A stretch of DNA of 55,631 nt, taken from NCBI GenBank assembly GCA_947074195.1, contig CAMTOS010000007.1, positions 1 to 55,631 of the forward strand, in the 5' to 3' direction. A model generated the notes under the pieces. That model did no database searches. It was not told the origin of the DNA and saw only the letters and a program-made list of their open reading frames with translations. Position numbers and translations under genes: made by a program. The DNA comes from an uncultured Bacteroides sp. GTDB taxonomy: Bacteria > Bacteroidota > Bacteroidia > Bacteroidales > Bacteroidaceae. Shown in pieces: positions 10,001 to 19,462 of this stretch. Position 1 is the stretch's first letter, and every line of letters starts with the position of its first letter.

Positions 10001-10265
10001 CGACCGCTGGATTGAAAAAGGAAGCTACCTGAGAATTCAGAATATATCTCTGGCATACAACTTCCCGAAACAAATGATCAAAAAAGCGAAGATGTCAAAT
10101 CTGAAAGCTTATGTAAATATTCAGAATGTTCATACTTTCTCGAACTATTCTGGTCTTGATCCTGAAGTTGGTTCTTATAACCAAAATGCAGGTTTATCAA
10201 ATGTGGATATGGGTCGTTATCCTTCACCACGTATCTATACATTTGGTGTTAATTTATCATTCTAA
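7080..10265 (+). CDS. SusC-like TonB-dependent outer-membrane transporter
   Basis: A 1061-residue TonB-dependent receptor that imports mannan oligosaccharides across the outer membrane together with the SusD lipoprotein downstream. The signal peptide ends GSLYAQQ. A carboxypeptidase-regulatory-like domain follows (IAGVVTDASDGEPLIGANV), then the SusC signature DEVVVVGYGT and a plug domain (GVQVSANSGAPGAANSIRIRG, DVLKDASATAIYG). The rest is the beta-barrel, ending in the aromatic terminus FGVNLSF. I prefer the ATG at 7080 over 7071 because it starts the signal peptide cleanly. The gene begins a new transcription unit with its own promoter and is followed after 17 bp by the susD homologue. Confidence 0.97.
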   Translation: MKNIMLFLMSLLFTGSLYAQQSTIAGVVTDASDGEPLIGANVLVKGTTVGAITDLDGRFTINVPDGKKVLVVSSIGYQTQDVTLTPHQKTVSIVLKEDAEMLDEVVVVGYGTMKKSDLTGSVSNLSGDKLKESIVTNADQMLQGRVAGVQVSANSGAPGAANSIRIRGASSINNTNEPLYIIDGIPMSGEGTSSAGFDWAGGSNGQNMVNPLASISPSDIVSMDVLKDASATAIYGAAGANGVVIITTKRGSKGYTNINYDGYVALQQRTGKLDMMNLRQFGIYQKQLYDEGLANNVDGAYLDPSLLGSGTDWQDAVTKNALMQSHNVSLNGGNDKTQYAMSVGYMGQDGMISGSHFNRFTARLNLDNEFNKYIKVGASLSYAKTEERIINNDGINGVVMQAALMSPSVPVYDFDGNYAGPESVNGSSIYNPVALSQDQKNKLYRDRIMGNIYGQVTFNKYVYFRTEFGFDRSHNTNKGFKPSYEYGQLKNTDVMIMQREEHSLYWIWKNYATYNQTFGKNTINFMAGAEVSRSTWEGTQLVKNQLTSNDIEVIGPDGVFTNNSGWKAASTMASFFGRLNYNYADRYLLTGTLRADGSSKFGVNNRWGIFPSFAAAWRINAEEWMENTSTWLANLKLRAGYGEVGNHNIGNYLYGSTMVAFPTIFGTAYRMSNNANPDLKWEASRQYNAGIDLGLFNSRVDLTFDLYYKTTKDLLLQPSVSPVLGGSNWNDIQTPYMNIGKVENKGIDIALNTHNIATKNFNWNSSLTVSINRNKVKALDDLGTTIYNGLDWYAGFQTVSMIAVGQPIGVFYGYVTDGIYKDAEDLKTSPRPAGKEINRNSGVWIGDVKFKDISGPNGVPDGIIDEYDQTIIGDPNPDFTFGFSNIFSYKNWELGVNLIGAVGGDVLNYVRVKTEGLTSLWDNQSVSVLKRAQLGYLDGNNRDVTNVDNCYLINPDATMPRWTTNDGNGNNRMSDRWIEKGSYLRIQNISLAYNFPKQMIKKAKMSNLKAYVNIQNVHTFSNYSGLDPEVGSYNQNAGLSNVDMGRYPSPRIYTFGVNLSF

Positions 10266-10282
10266 AACAGACTTTTACCGTT

Positions 10283-11968
10283 ATGAAAAATATATTCAAA
10301 TCAATTTGTCTCTCGGCACTTTTGCTTACTACAGCATCTTGTGAGAACTTTCTGACTATCGTTCCGGAAGATCAGCAGGTAGTAGAGACTTTTTATACAT
10401 CTGAAGCAGCTGTTAATGCAAACACAGCTTCATTATATGCCGCTTTTGTGTGGCAGGAATTCGGAATGAATTTCATGTGGATGGCTGGTGATGAGCTGGC
10501 TGGCGACTTATTCTATACATATGATCAGGAAGGTCAGTTCTATTATATGAGCTTCCAGAATGGTAACACTTTCCTTACTCAGGGATGGAACGGTCTTTAC
10601 CGTGTAGTATCTTACTGTAACAACATCATCAATGGTATGCCTGATGCAGCCCGTTCAAATGGTGTTTCTGAAACAGTAATCCAGCGTGCTTTGGGTGAAG
10701 CAAGATGTATTCGTGGTATTGCTTATTATCTTTTGACAGAATACTGGCAGGATGTACCTGTAATTACTAACAATAATATCTCAGGTGATCAGGTCATTCG
10801 TCATACTCAGAAAAGTGTTTATGAATTTATTCGTCAGGATTTTGAATTCGCAAAAGAAACTCTTCCTAAAACGGCTTTTCAGAAAGGTCGTGCAACACAC
10901 TGGACTGCTGTAGGTTTCCTTGCTAAATTGCATTTAACTATGGCTGCTCATGCTACAGATGCGAATTCAGCTGATAACTATGCAAAAGCAAAATCATATG
11001 CAAGTTATGTAATCAATGAAAGTGGTTTATCGCTTTATGGTGATTTATCTACCATGTTCTATCCGGAAGCAAATAACAACTCAGAATCTTTGTTTGCTAT
11101 TCAGTGTACTACTGATGGTTATGGTTATGGTAACAGCCGCAATATCTCTTTATCTCGTAATGCATTGATTACACTTGGTTCTTCATGGGGTAGTGGTAAA
11201 GGTCCGACACTTAGCTTGCAGGATGCTTTCGACAGAAATGATTTACGTCGTTATTATACTTACATGCGCAATGGTGATTATTATCCAAACTTAGGTGGTG
11301 GTGGTTATACCTATGCTAACTTCTCTGAAGACGAATCTCTGGAAACATCAAACGAAATGCTTGCTCATGTTCGTAAATATGTAATTGGTTCGAACGATGA
11401 CTGTGGTGGTTTAGCAGGTGCTTCTAACCAGGATGCTTCAAACAATCTGTACCTTCTTCGTTTGGCAGATGTTTATTTGTGCTATGTTGAGGCTTGTATT
11501 GCAAGTGGTACAACTACTTCAGATGCTTTGGCTTTGAGAGTATTCAGAGATATCCGTGGTCGTGCAGGTTTGTCATGGACTACCGATGTAATCTCTTACG
11601 ATGATATGATTAAAGAGCGTCGTTTGGAATTTGCACTTGAAAGCATCAATTTCTTTGATATCAAACGTATGAGTTATCGCAATATGAATCAGGCTTTGGC
11701 TTATCTGAATGGTATGGAACGTCATCGCACTTACATTTCTAATGGTTCTTACAACTGGCAGGAACGCAATGCATCGAATGCTTATCATGGTGGATTTACT
11801 TCCGTTGATCCTTCTGATGATTCTACAGGTAAAGGTTCTATCTTCTATCTTGACAAGAGTGTTGCAACAATCAACATCACTGCTGATAACCTTGTTTTGC
11901 CTGTGCCAGCTGAAACGATTACTAAAACGCCTTCTATTTTGCAGGCTCCGGTTGAATATCAATTTTAA
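10283..11968 (+). CDS. SusD-like (RagB/SusD) glycan-binding outer-membrane lipoprotein
   Basis: A 561-residue lipoprotein with a lipobox (LLLTTASCEN) and the RagB/SusD layout: an N-terminal TPR-rich SusD-like domain (FYTSEAAVNANTASLYAAF, EARCIRGIAYYLLTEYW) and a C-terminal region with LRLADVYLCYVEACI and IKERRLEFALESINFFDIKR. It forms the lid of the SusC barrel and binds glycan at the surface. It lies directly after susC, and its C-terminus (VPAETITKTPSILQAPVEYQF) is typical of the family. Specificity for mannan is inferred from the locus. Confidence 0.97.
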   Translation: MKNIFKSICLSALLLTTASCENFLTIVPEDQQVVETFYTSEAAVNANTASLYAAFVWQEFGMNFMWMAGDELAGDLFYTYDQEGQFYYMSFQNGNTFLTQGWNGLYRVVSYCNNIINGMPDAARSNGVSETVIQRALGEARCIRGIAYYLLTEYWQDVPVITNNNISGDQVIRHTQKSVYEFIRQDFEFAKETLPKTAFQKGRATHWTAVGFLAKLHLTMAAHATDANSADNYAKAKSYASYVINESGLSLYGDLSTMFYPEANNNSESLFAIQCTTDGYGYGNSRNISLSRNALITLGSSWGSGKGPTLSLQDAFDRNDLRRYYTYMRNGDYYPNLGGGGYTYANFSEDESLETSNEMLAHVRKYVIGSNDDCGGLAGASNQDASNNLYLLRLADVYLCYVEACIASGTTTSDALALRVFRDIRGRAGLSWTTDVISYDDMIKERRLEFALESINFFDIKRMSYRNMNQALAYLNGMERHRTYISNGSYNWQERNASNAYHGGFTSVDPSDDSTGKGSIFYLDKSVATINITADNLVLPVPAETITKTPSILQAPVEYQF

Positions 11969-11986
11969 TGTTTAAGAACTACGAAT

Positions 11987-13249
11987 ATGATGAAGAAATA
12001 TATATTTAAATCATTACTGATTGCCGGCTTGTTCGTTGGTGCAACAGCATGTAATGATGATGATAATAAAATAGATGTAAAAAGCACAGGTACTCCTGTT
12101 GTTCGCTACGTTCGCCCTTGTGATGTAAATGTATCAGACTCTTTGCTGACTGCCGGTTATCTTGGTGATAAAATCGCGATTATTGGTGAACATCTGGGTG
12201 CTGTTAATGCAATTTACTTCAATGATCAGAAAGCATTGCTAAATCCGAACTTTGTAACAGAAAATGCAATCATTGTTTCTATTCCTGCTGTAATTCCGGG
12301 TGTAAAACAAGATTTGATTAAGCTTTATACGAAAAAGGATTCTTGCTATTTTGAATTTGAAACAAAAGTTCCGGTTCCTAATATTCAGTCAATGACTTGT
12401 GAATATGTAGCCGATGGCGACATCGCATATGTTCAGGGTATGTATTTTGTAAGCGAAGATGAAAATCCGATTGAAATTGAATTTCAGGGTGGTTTAAAAG
12501 GCGAGGTTCTTACTTCGGATGTAAACAATATTACTGTAAGAGTTCCTGAAGGTGCTCAACCTGGTCCTTTGACAGTAACTTCAGTTTATGGTTCTGGTAC
12601 AAGTGCTCTTCATTTCCGTGATCAGCGTATTATTCTTGATTTCGATACACAGTTCCCTGATGGTGGCTGGCATCACGGTTGGCATAAAGCTTCGGGTGTA
12701 GATAGCGAGAATGGTATAAATGGTCAGTATCTGGTGATGGCTGGTGAAGTGACTGAAGATGCTTCTACAAGTGATGATAAATTCTGTTATGATGCATGGT
12801 CGTATCGTGAAAATACGCCAGACGTATTTGATTCAAGCAATCTTGCCGAATATGTAATGAAATTCGAAGTTAACGTTCTTGAACCATGGTCTGCTGCAGC
12901 ATTGCAGATTATATTCTCTGGTCCGGGAGAAGCTTGGATGAACTGGCAGGAAACTTCAAATGGTGGTAATCCAAGTGAAGATTTTAAATGGAGCAAATCT
13001 TACCCTCGTGCACTTTGGATTCCATGGGAAACTACTGAAAGCGGTTCTTATACTACAAACGGATGGATTACTGTAACTATTCCGATGACAGACTTTAAAT
13101 ATAACTGCGAAGGAACAACTCTGGATCTGAATGGTCCTGGTCATTACTCGGGTTTGACTATCTTCCTGGGTCAGTCTGGTGGTATTCAGGGTACTGCTTG
13201 TGAACCTGTGGTTCATATCGACAACGTTCGTGTAGTAAAAGCCAATTGA
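11987..13249 (+). CDS. Surface glycan-binding lipoprotein with IPT/TIG domains (SGBP-B type)
   Basis: A 420-residue lipoprotein (lipobox FVGATACND) in the SusE-like position after SusD. It contains two IPT/TIG immunoglobulin-like segments in the first 210 residues (GDKIAIIGEHLGAVNAIYF; DIAYVQGMYFVSEDENP). A C-terminal beta-sandwich of about 200 residues begins near IILDFDTQFPDGGWHHGWH and resembles the glycan-binding domain of SGBP-B proteins from xyloglucan PULs. It probably captures mannan at the cell surface. It is rich in Trp (WMNWQE, WIPWETT) as expected for a sugar platform. ATGs at 11987 and 11990 are equally possible starts. Binding specificity is inferred. Confidence 0.88.
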   Translation: MMKKYIFKSLLIAGLFVGATACNDDDNKIDVKSTGTPVVRYVRPCDVNVSDSLLTAGYLGDKIAIIGEHLGAVNAIYFNDQKALLNPNFVTENAIIVSIPAVIPGVKQDLIKLYTKKDSCYFEFETKVPVPNIQSMTCEYVADGDIAYVQGMYFVSEDENPIEIEFQGGLKGEVLTSDVNNITVRVPEGAQPGPLTVTSVYGSGTSALHFRDQRIILDFDTQFPDGGWHHGWHKASGVDSENGINGQYLVMAGEVTEDASTSDDKFCYDAWSYRENTPDVFDSSNLAEYVMKFEVNVLEPWSAAALQIIFSGPGEAWMNWQETSNGGNPSEDFKWSKSYPRALWIPWETTESGSYTTNGWITVTIPMTDFKYNCEGTTLDLNGPGHYSGLTIFLGQSGGIQGTACEPVVHIDNVRVVKAN

Positions 13250-13273
13250 TAACTTTAGTTAATACATGAAATT

Positions 13274-15577
13274 ATGAAATTAAACAATATATTCAAACAA
13301 GCATTGCTGTTAACACTGGCTGTTATTGGTCTTACTTTCACTGCTTGTAATAACGATAATGAGAAGAACTCTGCAGTGATTCTCGAAGCCTACGGACCAA
13401 GTCCTGCTTTCCGTGGTGGCAAACTTTCGTTTATCGGTCGTAATATGGATCGTGTAGCGAGCATTATTCTTCCTGAAAATGTAGAAATCACAGAAATCGA
13501 ACGTGTAAATAGCGGTCTGATTAAAGTGACTATTCCTCAGAATGCTGAACCGGGTTTGGTAACATTGAAAACTTTTGATGGAAATACAATCGTTTCAAAA
13601 TCGAAACTGACTTATACAGAGCCTATCGAAATTGAAAGCATTACTCCAAACCCTGTTAAACCGGGTGAGTTGCTGACTATCGAAGGTGATTACCTGAACT
13701 TAATCACACGTGTGATCTTTGCTGATGGTGTTGAAGTAGAAAGCGAAGCATTCCTGACCTGGGAACGTGCGAAGATTGAAGTTATCGTTCCGATGACTGC
13801 TCAGACTGGTACTATTACATTGGCTGATGATGCTGTAATTCCAATGGAACTTGAGTCTGAAGAAGTTCTTCAGGTTATTCTTCCATCTGTTGAGACAGTA
13901 CTGGATTTGAACGATAGAAAACCAGGTGACGAAATTAAAACTGCTGTAAAAGATATCGATCTGGTAGCTTCTGTAGTTTTACCTGATGAAACTGCAATCG
14001 ATTTTACTATAAATGAGAATGAACTTTCGTTTGTCCTTCCTGCAGGTGCAACTGATGGTATGATTTCAATGGTAGCTCACTCTGGTGTTAAAGTAGCTAT
14101 TGCACAAATTGGTATGGCTATTCCTATGAATCTTGAGGCAACTCCTTCAACAGGTTTAAGAGGTGGTGATATGATTTCTGTTAAAGGTAATAATATGGAG
14201 ATTGTAACTTCTGTACTCTTCCCTAATAATGCTGACGAAGTAATGCCGGTTAGCCAGACTGCAAACGAAATCATCGTGATTATGCCAGCTATGGCTCAAA
14301 GTGGCGAACTTACATTGAATACTGCCAGTGGCAATACTGCTACTGTAATGATTGAAACGTTGAAACCAACGGTTAACGCTTATAATCCATCACCTGTAGC
14401 TGCTGGAAACGATTTGATCATTGAAGGTGAAAACCTTGACCTTGTAGCTACTGTAATTTTTGGAGGTAACAAATCTGTAGAACCTGTTACTTCTTCAGTT
14501 AATGCCTTGACAGTTAATGTGCCCGTTGATGCTGAAAGTGGTGAAGTTACTCTTGTTATGACAAATGGTGAATCAGTTGTTTGCGCTACTCTTGAAGTTG
14601 ACAAACCTGTCTTCTGTTATATCCCTGTTCTTCCTGATGCTGATACCGAAATTCATGCAGGTACAATTCTCGCTTTGGATGTTGAGAATGGCGATAAACT
14701 GACAGGTGTACAGATTAATGGTAATGATGTTCAATACATTAATCTGGATAATAAACTATATGTAAGCATTCCTTCAAACGTTGGTGGTAATACTATTATT
14801 ACACTGATTTCTTCTAATGGTTCTATCGACTATACTATTCAGGTTATTGGTTCGGGTACAATTGAAACAGTAATTATGGATGAGATTCACGATTTAGGCA
14901 ACTGGGCCGGTGAAGGTGATGGAGGTGCATTCCGTTTATACAAAGAATCATTCGAAGGTGTTGCAACAGGATCTATTCTGAAATTCTATTTCGCTATTTA
15001 TGATGATGCTCAGATTCAGTTAAACAATGCGAACTGGTCGCAATGGGGTAATATCCTTGATTTCAATGATCACAGCCAGACTACTTACGAAATGGAAATG
15101 ACAGCTGACTTCCTTGACTTTATTATGTCGGCGAATGATGGTTGGTCAACAACTGCAATGGTTATTCAGGGTAAAAACATGATCATCAGCAGAGTGTCGA
15201 TTATAACAACCGGCGGAGGAGCATCTGCAGGTGTAGTGTTGATGGATACGCCTCGTGATTTAGGCAACTGGGCTGGTGAAAGTGATGGTGGTGCATTCCG
15301 CATTTACAAAGAACAATTCGAAGGAACTGGTGTTAAACCAGGCTCAATTCTGAAATTTGAGGTGAATATTTACGGTTATGGTCAGATTCAGATTAATGAT
15401 GCTGGCTGGGGACAATGGGCTATCATCGATTACCCGGATCCTGTATCTGAATTTGAGATTGTAATTGATGAAGATTTGTACAACAGAATGCTTACAGTAG
15501 ATGATGGATGGTCTACAACAGCGCTGATTGTTCAAGGAGCAGGAATGATTGTTAATAAAGTATCATTAATTCCGTAA
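13274..15577 (+). CDS. Very long surface glycan-binding lipoprotein: six IPT-like repeats plus duplicated C-terminal module
   Basis: A 767-residue lipoprotein (lipobox GLTFTACNN). Residues 35-530 can be parsed into six IPT/TIG-like repeats, recognisable by recurring phrases such as 'GPSPAFRGGKLSFIG', 'TPNPVKPGELLTIEG' and 'NPSPVAAGNDLIIEG'. Two copies of a roughly 115-residue module follow, starting near residues 533 and 654. Each has DLGNWAGE.DGGAFR, a central QWG/QWA and DDGWSTTA or NDGWSTTA, and looks like a carbohydrate-binding beta-sandwich. The repeats likely form a stalk that holds a bivalent binding head away from the outer membrane. The gene lies 24 bp after the first SGBP gene. I recognise no named family for the terminal module. 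Confidence 0.87.
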   Translation: MKLNNIFKQALLLTLAVIGLTFTACNNDNEKNSAVILEAYGPSPAFRGGKLSFIGRNMDRVASIILPENVEITEIERVNSGLIKVTIPQNAEPGLVTLKTFDGNTIVSKSKLTYTEPIEIESITPNPVKPGELLTIEGDYLNLITRVIFADGVEVESEAFLTWERAKIEVIVPMTAQTGTITLADDAVIPMELESEEVLQVILPSVETVLDLNDRKPGDEIKTAVKDIDLVASVVLPDETAIDFTINENELSFVLPAGATDGMISMVAHSGVKVAIAQIGMAIPMNLEATPSTGLRGGDMISVKGNNMEIVTSVLFPNNADEVMPVSQTANEIIVIMPAMAQSGELTLNTASGNTATVMIETLKPTVNAYNPSPVAAGNDLIIEGENLDLVATVIFGGNKSVEPVTSSVNALTVNVPVDAESGEVTLVMTNGESVVCATLEVDKPVFCYIPVLPDADTEIHAGTILALDVENGDKLTGVQINGNDVQYINLDNKLYVSIPSNVGGNTIITLISSNGSIDYTIQVIGSGTIETVIMDEIHDLGNWAGEGDGGAFRLYKESFEGVATGSILKFYFAIYDDAQIQLNNANWSQWGNILDFNDHSQTTYEMEMTADFLDFIMSANDGWSTTAMVIQGKNMIISRVSIITTGGGASAGVVLMDTPRDLGNWAGESDGGAFRIYKEQFEGTGVKPGSILKFEVNIYGYGQIQINDAGWGQWAIIDYPDPVSEFEIVIDEDLYNRMLTVDDGWSTTALIVQGAGMIVNKVSLIP

Positions 15578-15657
15578 ATAAGATACTAATTTTGCCTGTG
15601 TTATTAAGGCCGTCTTTTTGACACAGTCAAAGAATAAAGAATTTAAAAATAACGACG

Positions 15658-17040
15658 ATGAAAAACAAATATTTCTCTTTGTTAGGTTTGGCTATCATGA
15701 TCATATTTACAGCATGTAACGATGATGATGTAAAGATAGTAATGCCAGAACCTGCAAAACTAATCAGCAGTAATCCAGCCGATGGTGCTACAAATATATC
15801 TCACGGAGATTTGTCGGTAATACTGACGTATGATCAATATGTTTTCTGTCCTAACAGCGCTGCTGAAGCAATTCAGATTAATGGTGCTAAAGTGGAGGCT
15901 GCATCTTCTGCAACAACACAACTGACCATCAAACTTTCAGGTCTTGAAAAAGGTAAAGAATATACTTTGGTAGTTCCTGATGGAGCTGTTTGGGGACCAG
16001 CTAAAGTGGATATCCCTTCGGTGAGCATCAAATTCTCTACAGTCGATGAATCTGAATTGGGTACTGCACTTGTTGCTCCGAATGCATCAGTTGAAGCTCA
16101 AAACATATTCAATTATATGCACGAGGTTTATGGTAATAAAACGATTTCTGGTTCAATGGCTCAGGTAGCTTGGAATATTGATGAGGCTCAAAGAGTATAT
16201 GCATTGACTGGTAAATATCCTGCAATGACTCATTTTGATTATATCCATTTATGGGCATCACCGGCTAACTGGATTGACTATAGCGATATTACTGTAGCTG
16301 AAAACTGGTGGAATGACGGAGGTATTATCGGAGCTTCATGGCACTGGATGGTACCAAAACATGAAGGTGCAGCAAGTGATGATGTGACTTATGATCCGAA
16401 TCAGACTACTTTCTCTGTTAACAATGCGTTGACAGAAGGTACATGGGAAAATGGCCTGATGAAAGCTGATCTTGAAAAAATGGCTGGTTATCTGAAACTG
16501 ATGCAGGAAAAAGGAATACCGGTAGTATGGCGTCCATTGCATGAAGCCGCAGGTAATACGTATGAATATACTGGTGGAACTGCATGGTTCTGGTGGGGTA
16601 GCGATGGAGCTGATGCTTATAAAAGACTTTGGATTCATATGTTCGATTACTTTAATGCTCAGGGATTAAACAATTTGATCTGGGTTTGGACAAGTCAGAC
16701 AAAAGACAGTGATTTCTATCCAGGTGACGAATATGTTGATATCATTGCCCGCGATATGTATGGTAAAAATGCTTCAGAATCTCTTTCTGATTTTAATGAG
16801 TTAAATCGCACTTTCGGTTCTAAACTTCTTTGTTTAGGTGAAAATGGAGCTTATATCGATGACAGAAAAGAATTGGCTACTATCACAGAAATGTGGAATG
16901 CAGGTGCTAAGTGGTTATATTTCATGCCATGGTATGATAATGAAGGAGCAATCATGCAACATGCCAATGATAACTGGTGGTTGGATGCTATGAATAATGA
17001 AAACGTGATTTCACGCGATCAGTTACCATCTTTTAAATAA
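15658..17040 (+). CDS. Beta-mannanase lipoprotein, GH26, with N-terminal Ig-like domain
   Basis: A 460-residue lipoprotein (lipobox MIIFTACND). Residues 30-130 form a Big_5/SbsA-like Ig domain (SSNPADGATNISHGDLSVILTY). The GH26 catalytic domain follows, with the acid/base Glu296 in WRPLHEAAG, the aromatic 'TAWFWWGSDG', and the nucleophile Glu395 in CLGENGAY. It should be an endo- or exo-acting beta-mannanase on the cell surface, given the spacer domain and its place directly after the SGBP genes. A strong terminator follows, so it likely closes the transcription unit that starts at susC. Confidence 0.94.
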   Translation: MKNKYFSLLGLAIMIIFTACNDDDVKIVMPEPAKLISSNPADGATNISHGDLSVILTYDQYVFCPNSAAEAIQINGAKVEAASSATTQLTIKLSGLEKGKEYTLVVPDGAVWGPAKVDIPSVSIKFSTVDESELGTALVAPNASVEAQNIFNYMHEVYGNKTISGSMAQVAWNIDEAQRVYALTGKYPAMTHFDYIHLWASPANWIDYSDITVAENWWNDGGIIGASWHWMVPKHEGAASDDVTYDPNQTTFSVNNALTEGTWENGLMKADLEKMAGYLKLMQEKGIPVVWRPLHEAAGNTYEYTGGTAWFWWGSDGADAYKRLWIHMFDYFNAQGLNNLIWVWTSQTKDSDFYPGDEYVDIIARDMYGKNASESLSDFNELNRTFGSKLLCLGENGAYIDDRKELATITEMWNAGAKWLYFMPWYDNEGAIMQHANDNWWLDAMNNENVISRDQLPSFK

Positions 17041-17049
17041 GATATATAG

Positions 17050-17099
17050 AAAAGCCGTGATGAAGAATATGAATGTGATTTTTTATCACGGCTTTTTTT
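17050..17099 (+). terminator. Intrinsic terminator after the first GH26 gene
   Basis: The 12-bp stem (AAAAGCCGTGAT with ATCACGGCTTTT) has a 23-nt loop and is followed by a T run. It ends the susC-to-GH26 unit before the GH3 gene. Confidence 0.85.
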
Positions 17100-17134
17100 A
17101 AACAATCAAACTGTAATAATGCAGTAAGTTAATA

Positions 17135-19438
17135 ATGAAAAAACTTCTTCTAACTATGAGTATCGGTTTATCTGTATTGTCTTGCTCAGATAATAAGTCT
17201 GAGATTTATAAAGATCCCGCCGCACCAGTTTCAGTACGTGTTGAGGATTTGCTTAAACGTATGACTATAGAAGAGAAAGTGGGTCAGATGAATCAGTTTG
17301 TAGGTGTTGAGCATATCAAAGCCAACAGCTCGACCATGACTGAAGAAGAATTAAAGAATAATACGGCAAATGCCTTTTATCCTGGTCACGATGAGAAGGA
17401 TATCATAAAATGGACTGAAGAGGGTTTAGTTGGATCATTTTTACATGTACTAACTCTCGAAGAGGCTAATTATTTGCAGAGCCTTGCTATGAAAAGCCGC
17501 TTGCAAATACCTATCATCTTCGGTATTGATGCAATACATGGAAATGCATATGCGATGGATAACACTGTTTATCCGACAAGCATTAATCTGGCATGTTCCT
17601 TTGATACCGCAATGGCATACACGATTGCCCGTCAGACGGCCAAAGAGATGCGTGCCATGAATATGCAATGGACGTTTAATCCTAATGTTGAGGTTGCCCG
17701 CGATCCGAGATGGGGCAGAGTGGGTGAAACATTTGGTGAAGATCCGTTTCTCGTTACTTTAATGGGTGTAGAGAGTGTAAAAGGATATCAGGGTAATTTT
17801 AACGGGACAGAAGATGTTCTGGCTTGTCTGAAACATTTTGTGGGTGGAAGTCAGCCAATTAATGGTACCAATGGTTCTCCTACTGATATTTCAGTGCGTA
17901 CACTACGCGAAGTCTTTTTCCCTCCTTTTAAGGCTGGTGTTAAAGCAGGCGCAGGTTCAGTGATGACTGCTCACAATGAATTGAACGGTATTCCTTGTCA
18001 TGAAGACAAATGGTTAATGACCGATGTTCTTCGCGATGAATGGGACTTTAAAGGTTTTGTGGTTAGCGACTGGATGGATATTGAACACATTCATGATTTG
18101 CATGCAACTGCCGAGAACCTTAAAGAGGCATTCTATCAGTCAATTATGGCTGGAATGGATATGCATATGCATGGTCTTTACTGGAATGAATATGTAACAG
18201 AATTGGTAAAAGAAGGGCGAATTCCTGAAACTCGTATCGATGAATCAGTAAGACGAATACTTGATGTGAAATTCCGCCTCGGACTTTTTGAGCATCCTTT
18301 TACAGATGAGGCTCAGAGTATGACAGTTCGTTTATGTGACGAACATCGCCAGACAGCGCTTGAAGCTGCAAGAAATGGTATCGTTTTATTGAAAAATGAT
18401 GGTATTTTACCAATTAATGATACTAAATACACAAAAATAATGATCACCGGCATTAATGCTGATGATGAAAATATACTGGGTGACTGGTCTGCACCTCAAA
18501 AACCAGAGAATATTACGACTATTCTCGATGGTTTAAAACAAATTGCACCGGGTACAACCTTTGATTTTGTTGATCAGGGATGGGATCCCCGTAACATGAA
18601 TCCTGCACAAGTAGCGCTTGCCGCCGCTAAAGCAAAAGAAGCCGATTTGAATATTGTAGTTGCAGGTGAATATATGATGCGTCATCGCTGGCTGGAACGT
18701 ACAGATGGTGAAGATACCGATCGTTCAGATATTGATCTTGTAGGATTGCAAAATGAACTCATTCAGAAAGTAGCCGCTTCGGGCAAACCAACAATTTTGA
18801 TTCTGATAAGCGGACGTCCTTTAGGTGTATCATGGGCTGCAGAAAATCTGCCTGCAATAATTGAGGCATGGGCACCGGGAATGTATGGCGGACAGGCTAT
18901 TGCTGAGATTCTTTATGGAAAGGTAAATCCATCGGCTAAACTTGCTGTGACAATTCCTTATAGTGTGGGGCAACTTCAGATGATTTATAATCATAAACCA
19001 TCGATGTATTTTCACCCTTATGTAGACAATAAACCAAGTAAGCCTTTATATCCGTTTGGGCACGGTCTTTCATATACTACTTATGAATATACCGACTTTA
19101 AACTTGCTAAAAAAGAAATAGTAGCTAATGAAAATTTGGATGCTACGATTAAAATAACCAATACCGGTACACGTGATGGCGTTGAGATAGTTCAACTTTA
19201 TATTCGTGATAGATTTAGTAGTGCCACCCGGCCGGTAAAGGAATTAAAGGACTTTGCACGTGTTTCGCTTAAAGCTGGTGAAACCAAAGAGATCACTTTT
19301 ACAATCACTCCTGAAAAACTGGCGTTTTATGACCGCAATATGAAATGGACAGTCGAGCCCGGAGAGTTTATTGTGATGATCGGACCATCTTCTGCAGATG
19401 AAGCATTACAAAGTCAGAGTTTTATAGTTAAATATTAA
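17135..19438 (+). CDS. GH3 beta-glycosidase lipoprotein (probable beta-glucosidase of glucomannan breakdown)
   Basis: A 767-residue exo-glycosidase with a lipobox (GLSVLSCSD). The N-terminal TIM barrel carries the GH3 nucleophile Asp312 in VVSDWMD and the upstream KHFVGG motif. An alpha/beta sandwich follows (RNGIVLLKNDGILPI; ERTDGEDTDR). The C-terminal fibronectin-III-like domain has YPFGHGLSYTTYEY and REVKELKDF-like elements. It probably works in the periplasm, removing terminal beta-glucosyl (or mannosyl) units from imported gluco-manno-oligosaccharides. GH3 sequence alone does not settle the sugar. No TAnnTTTG element is evident upstream, so read-through past the terminator is possible. 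Confidence 0.93.
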   Translation: MKKLLLTMSIGLSVLSCSDNKSEIYKDPAAPVSVRVEDLLKRMTIEEKVGQMNQFVGVEHIKANSSTMTEEELKNNTANAFYPGHDEKDIIKWTEEGLVGSFLHVLTLEEANYLQSLAMKSRLQIPIIFGIDAIHGNAYAMDNTVYPTSINLACSFDTAMAYTIARQTAKEMRAMNMQWTFNPNVEVARDPRWGRVGETFGEDPFLVTLMGVESVKGYQGNFNGTEDVLACLKHFVGGSQPINGTNGSPTDISVRTLREVFFPPFKAGVKAGAGSVMTAHNELNGIPCHEDKWLMTDVLRDEWDFKGFVVSDWMDIEHIHDLHATAENLKEAFYQSIMAGMDMHMHGLYWNEYVTELVKEGRIPETRIDESVRRILDVKFRLGLFEHPFTDEAQSMTVRLCDEHRQTALEAARNGIVLLKNDGILPINDTKYTKIMITGINADDENILGDWSAPQKPENITTILDGLKQIAPGTTFDFVDQGWDPRNMNPAQVALAAAKAKEADLNIVVAGEYMMRHRWLERTDGEDTDRSDIDLVGLQNELIQKVAASGKPTILILISGRPLGVSWAAENLPAIIEAWAPGMYGGQAIAEILYGKVNPSAKLAVTIPYSVGQLQMIYNHKPSMYFHPYVDNKPSKPLYPFGHGLSYTTYEYTDFKLAKKEIVANENLDATIKITNTGTRDGVEIVQLYIRDRFSSATRPVKELKDFARVSLKAGETKEITFTITPEKLAFYDRNMKWTVEPGEFIVMIGPSSADEALQSQSFIVKY

Positions 19439-19462
19439 TTTAATAAGAATACATTTTTCGAA

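Noticed and set aside
15578..15657. Terminator between the long SGBP and the GH26 gene
   Set aside because: Only a weak TGTGT/GACACA pairing is present with no following T run, so continued transcription is more likely.
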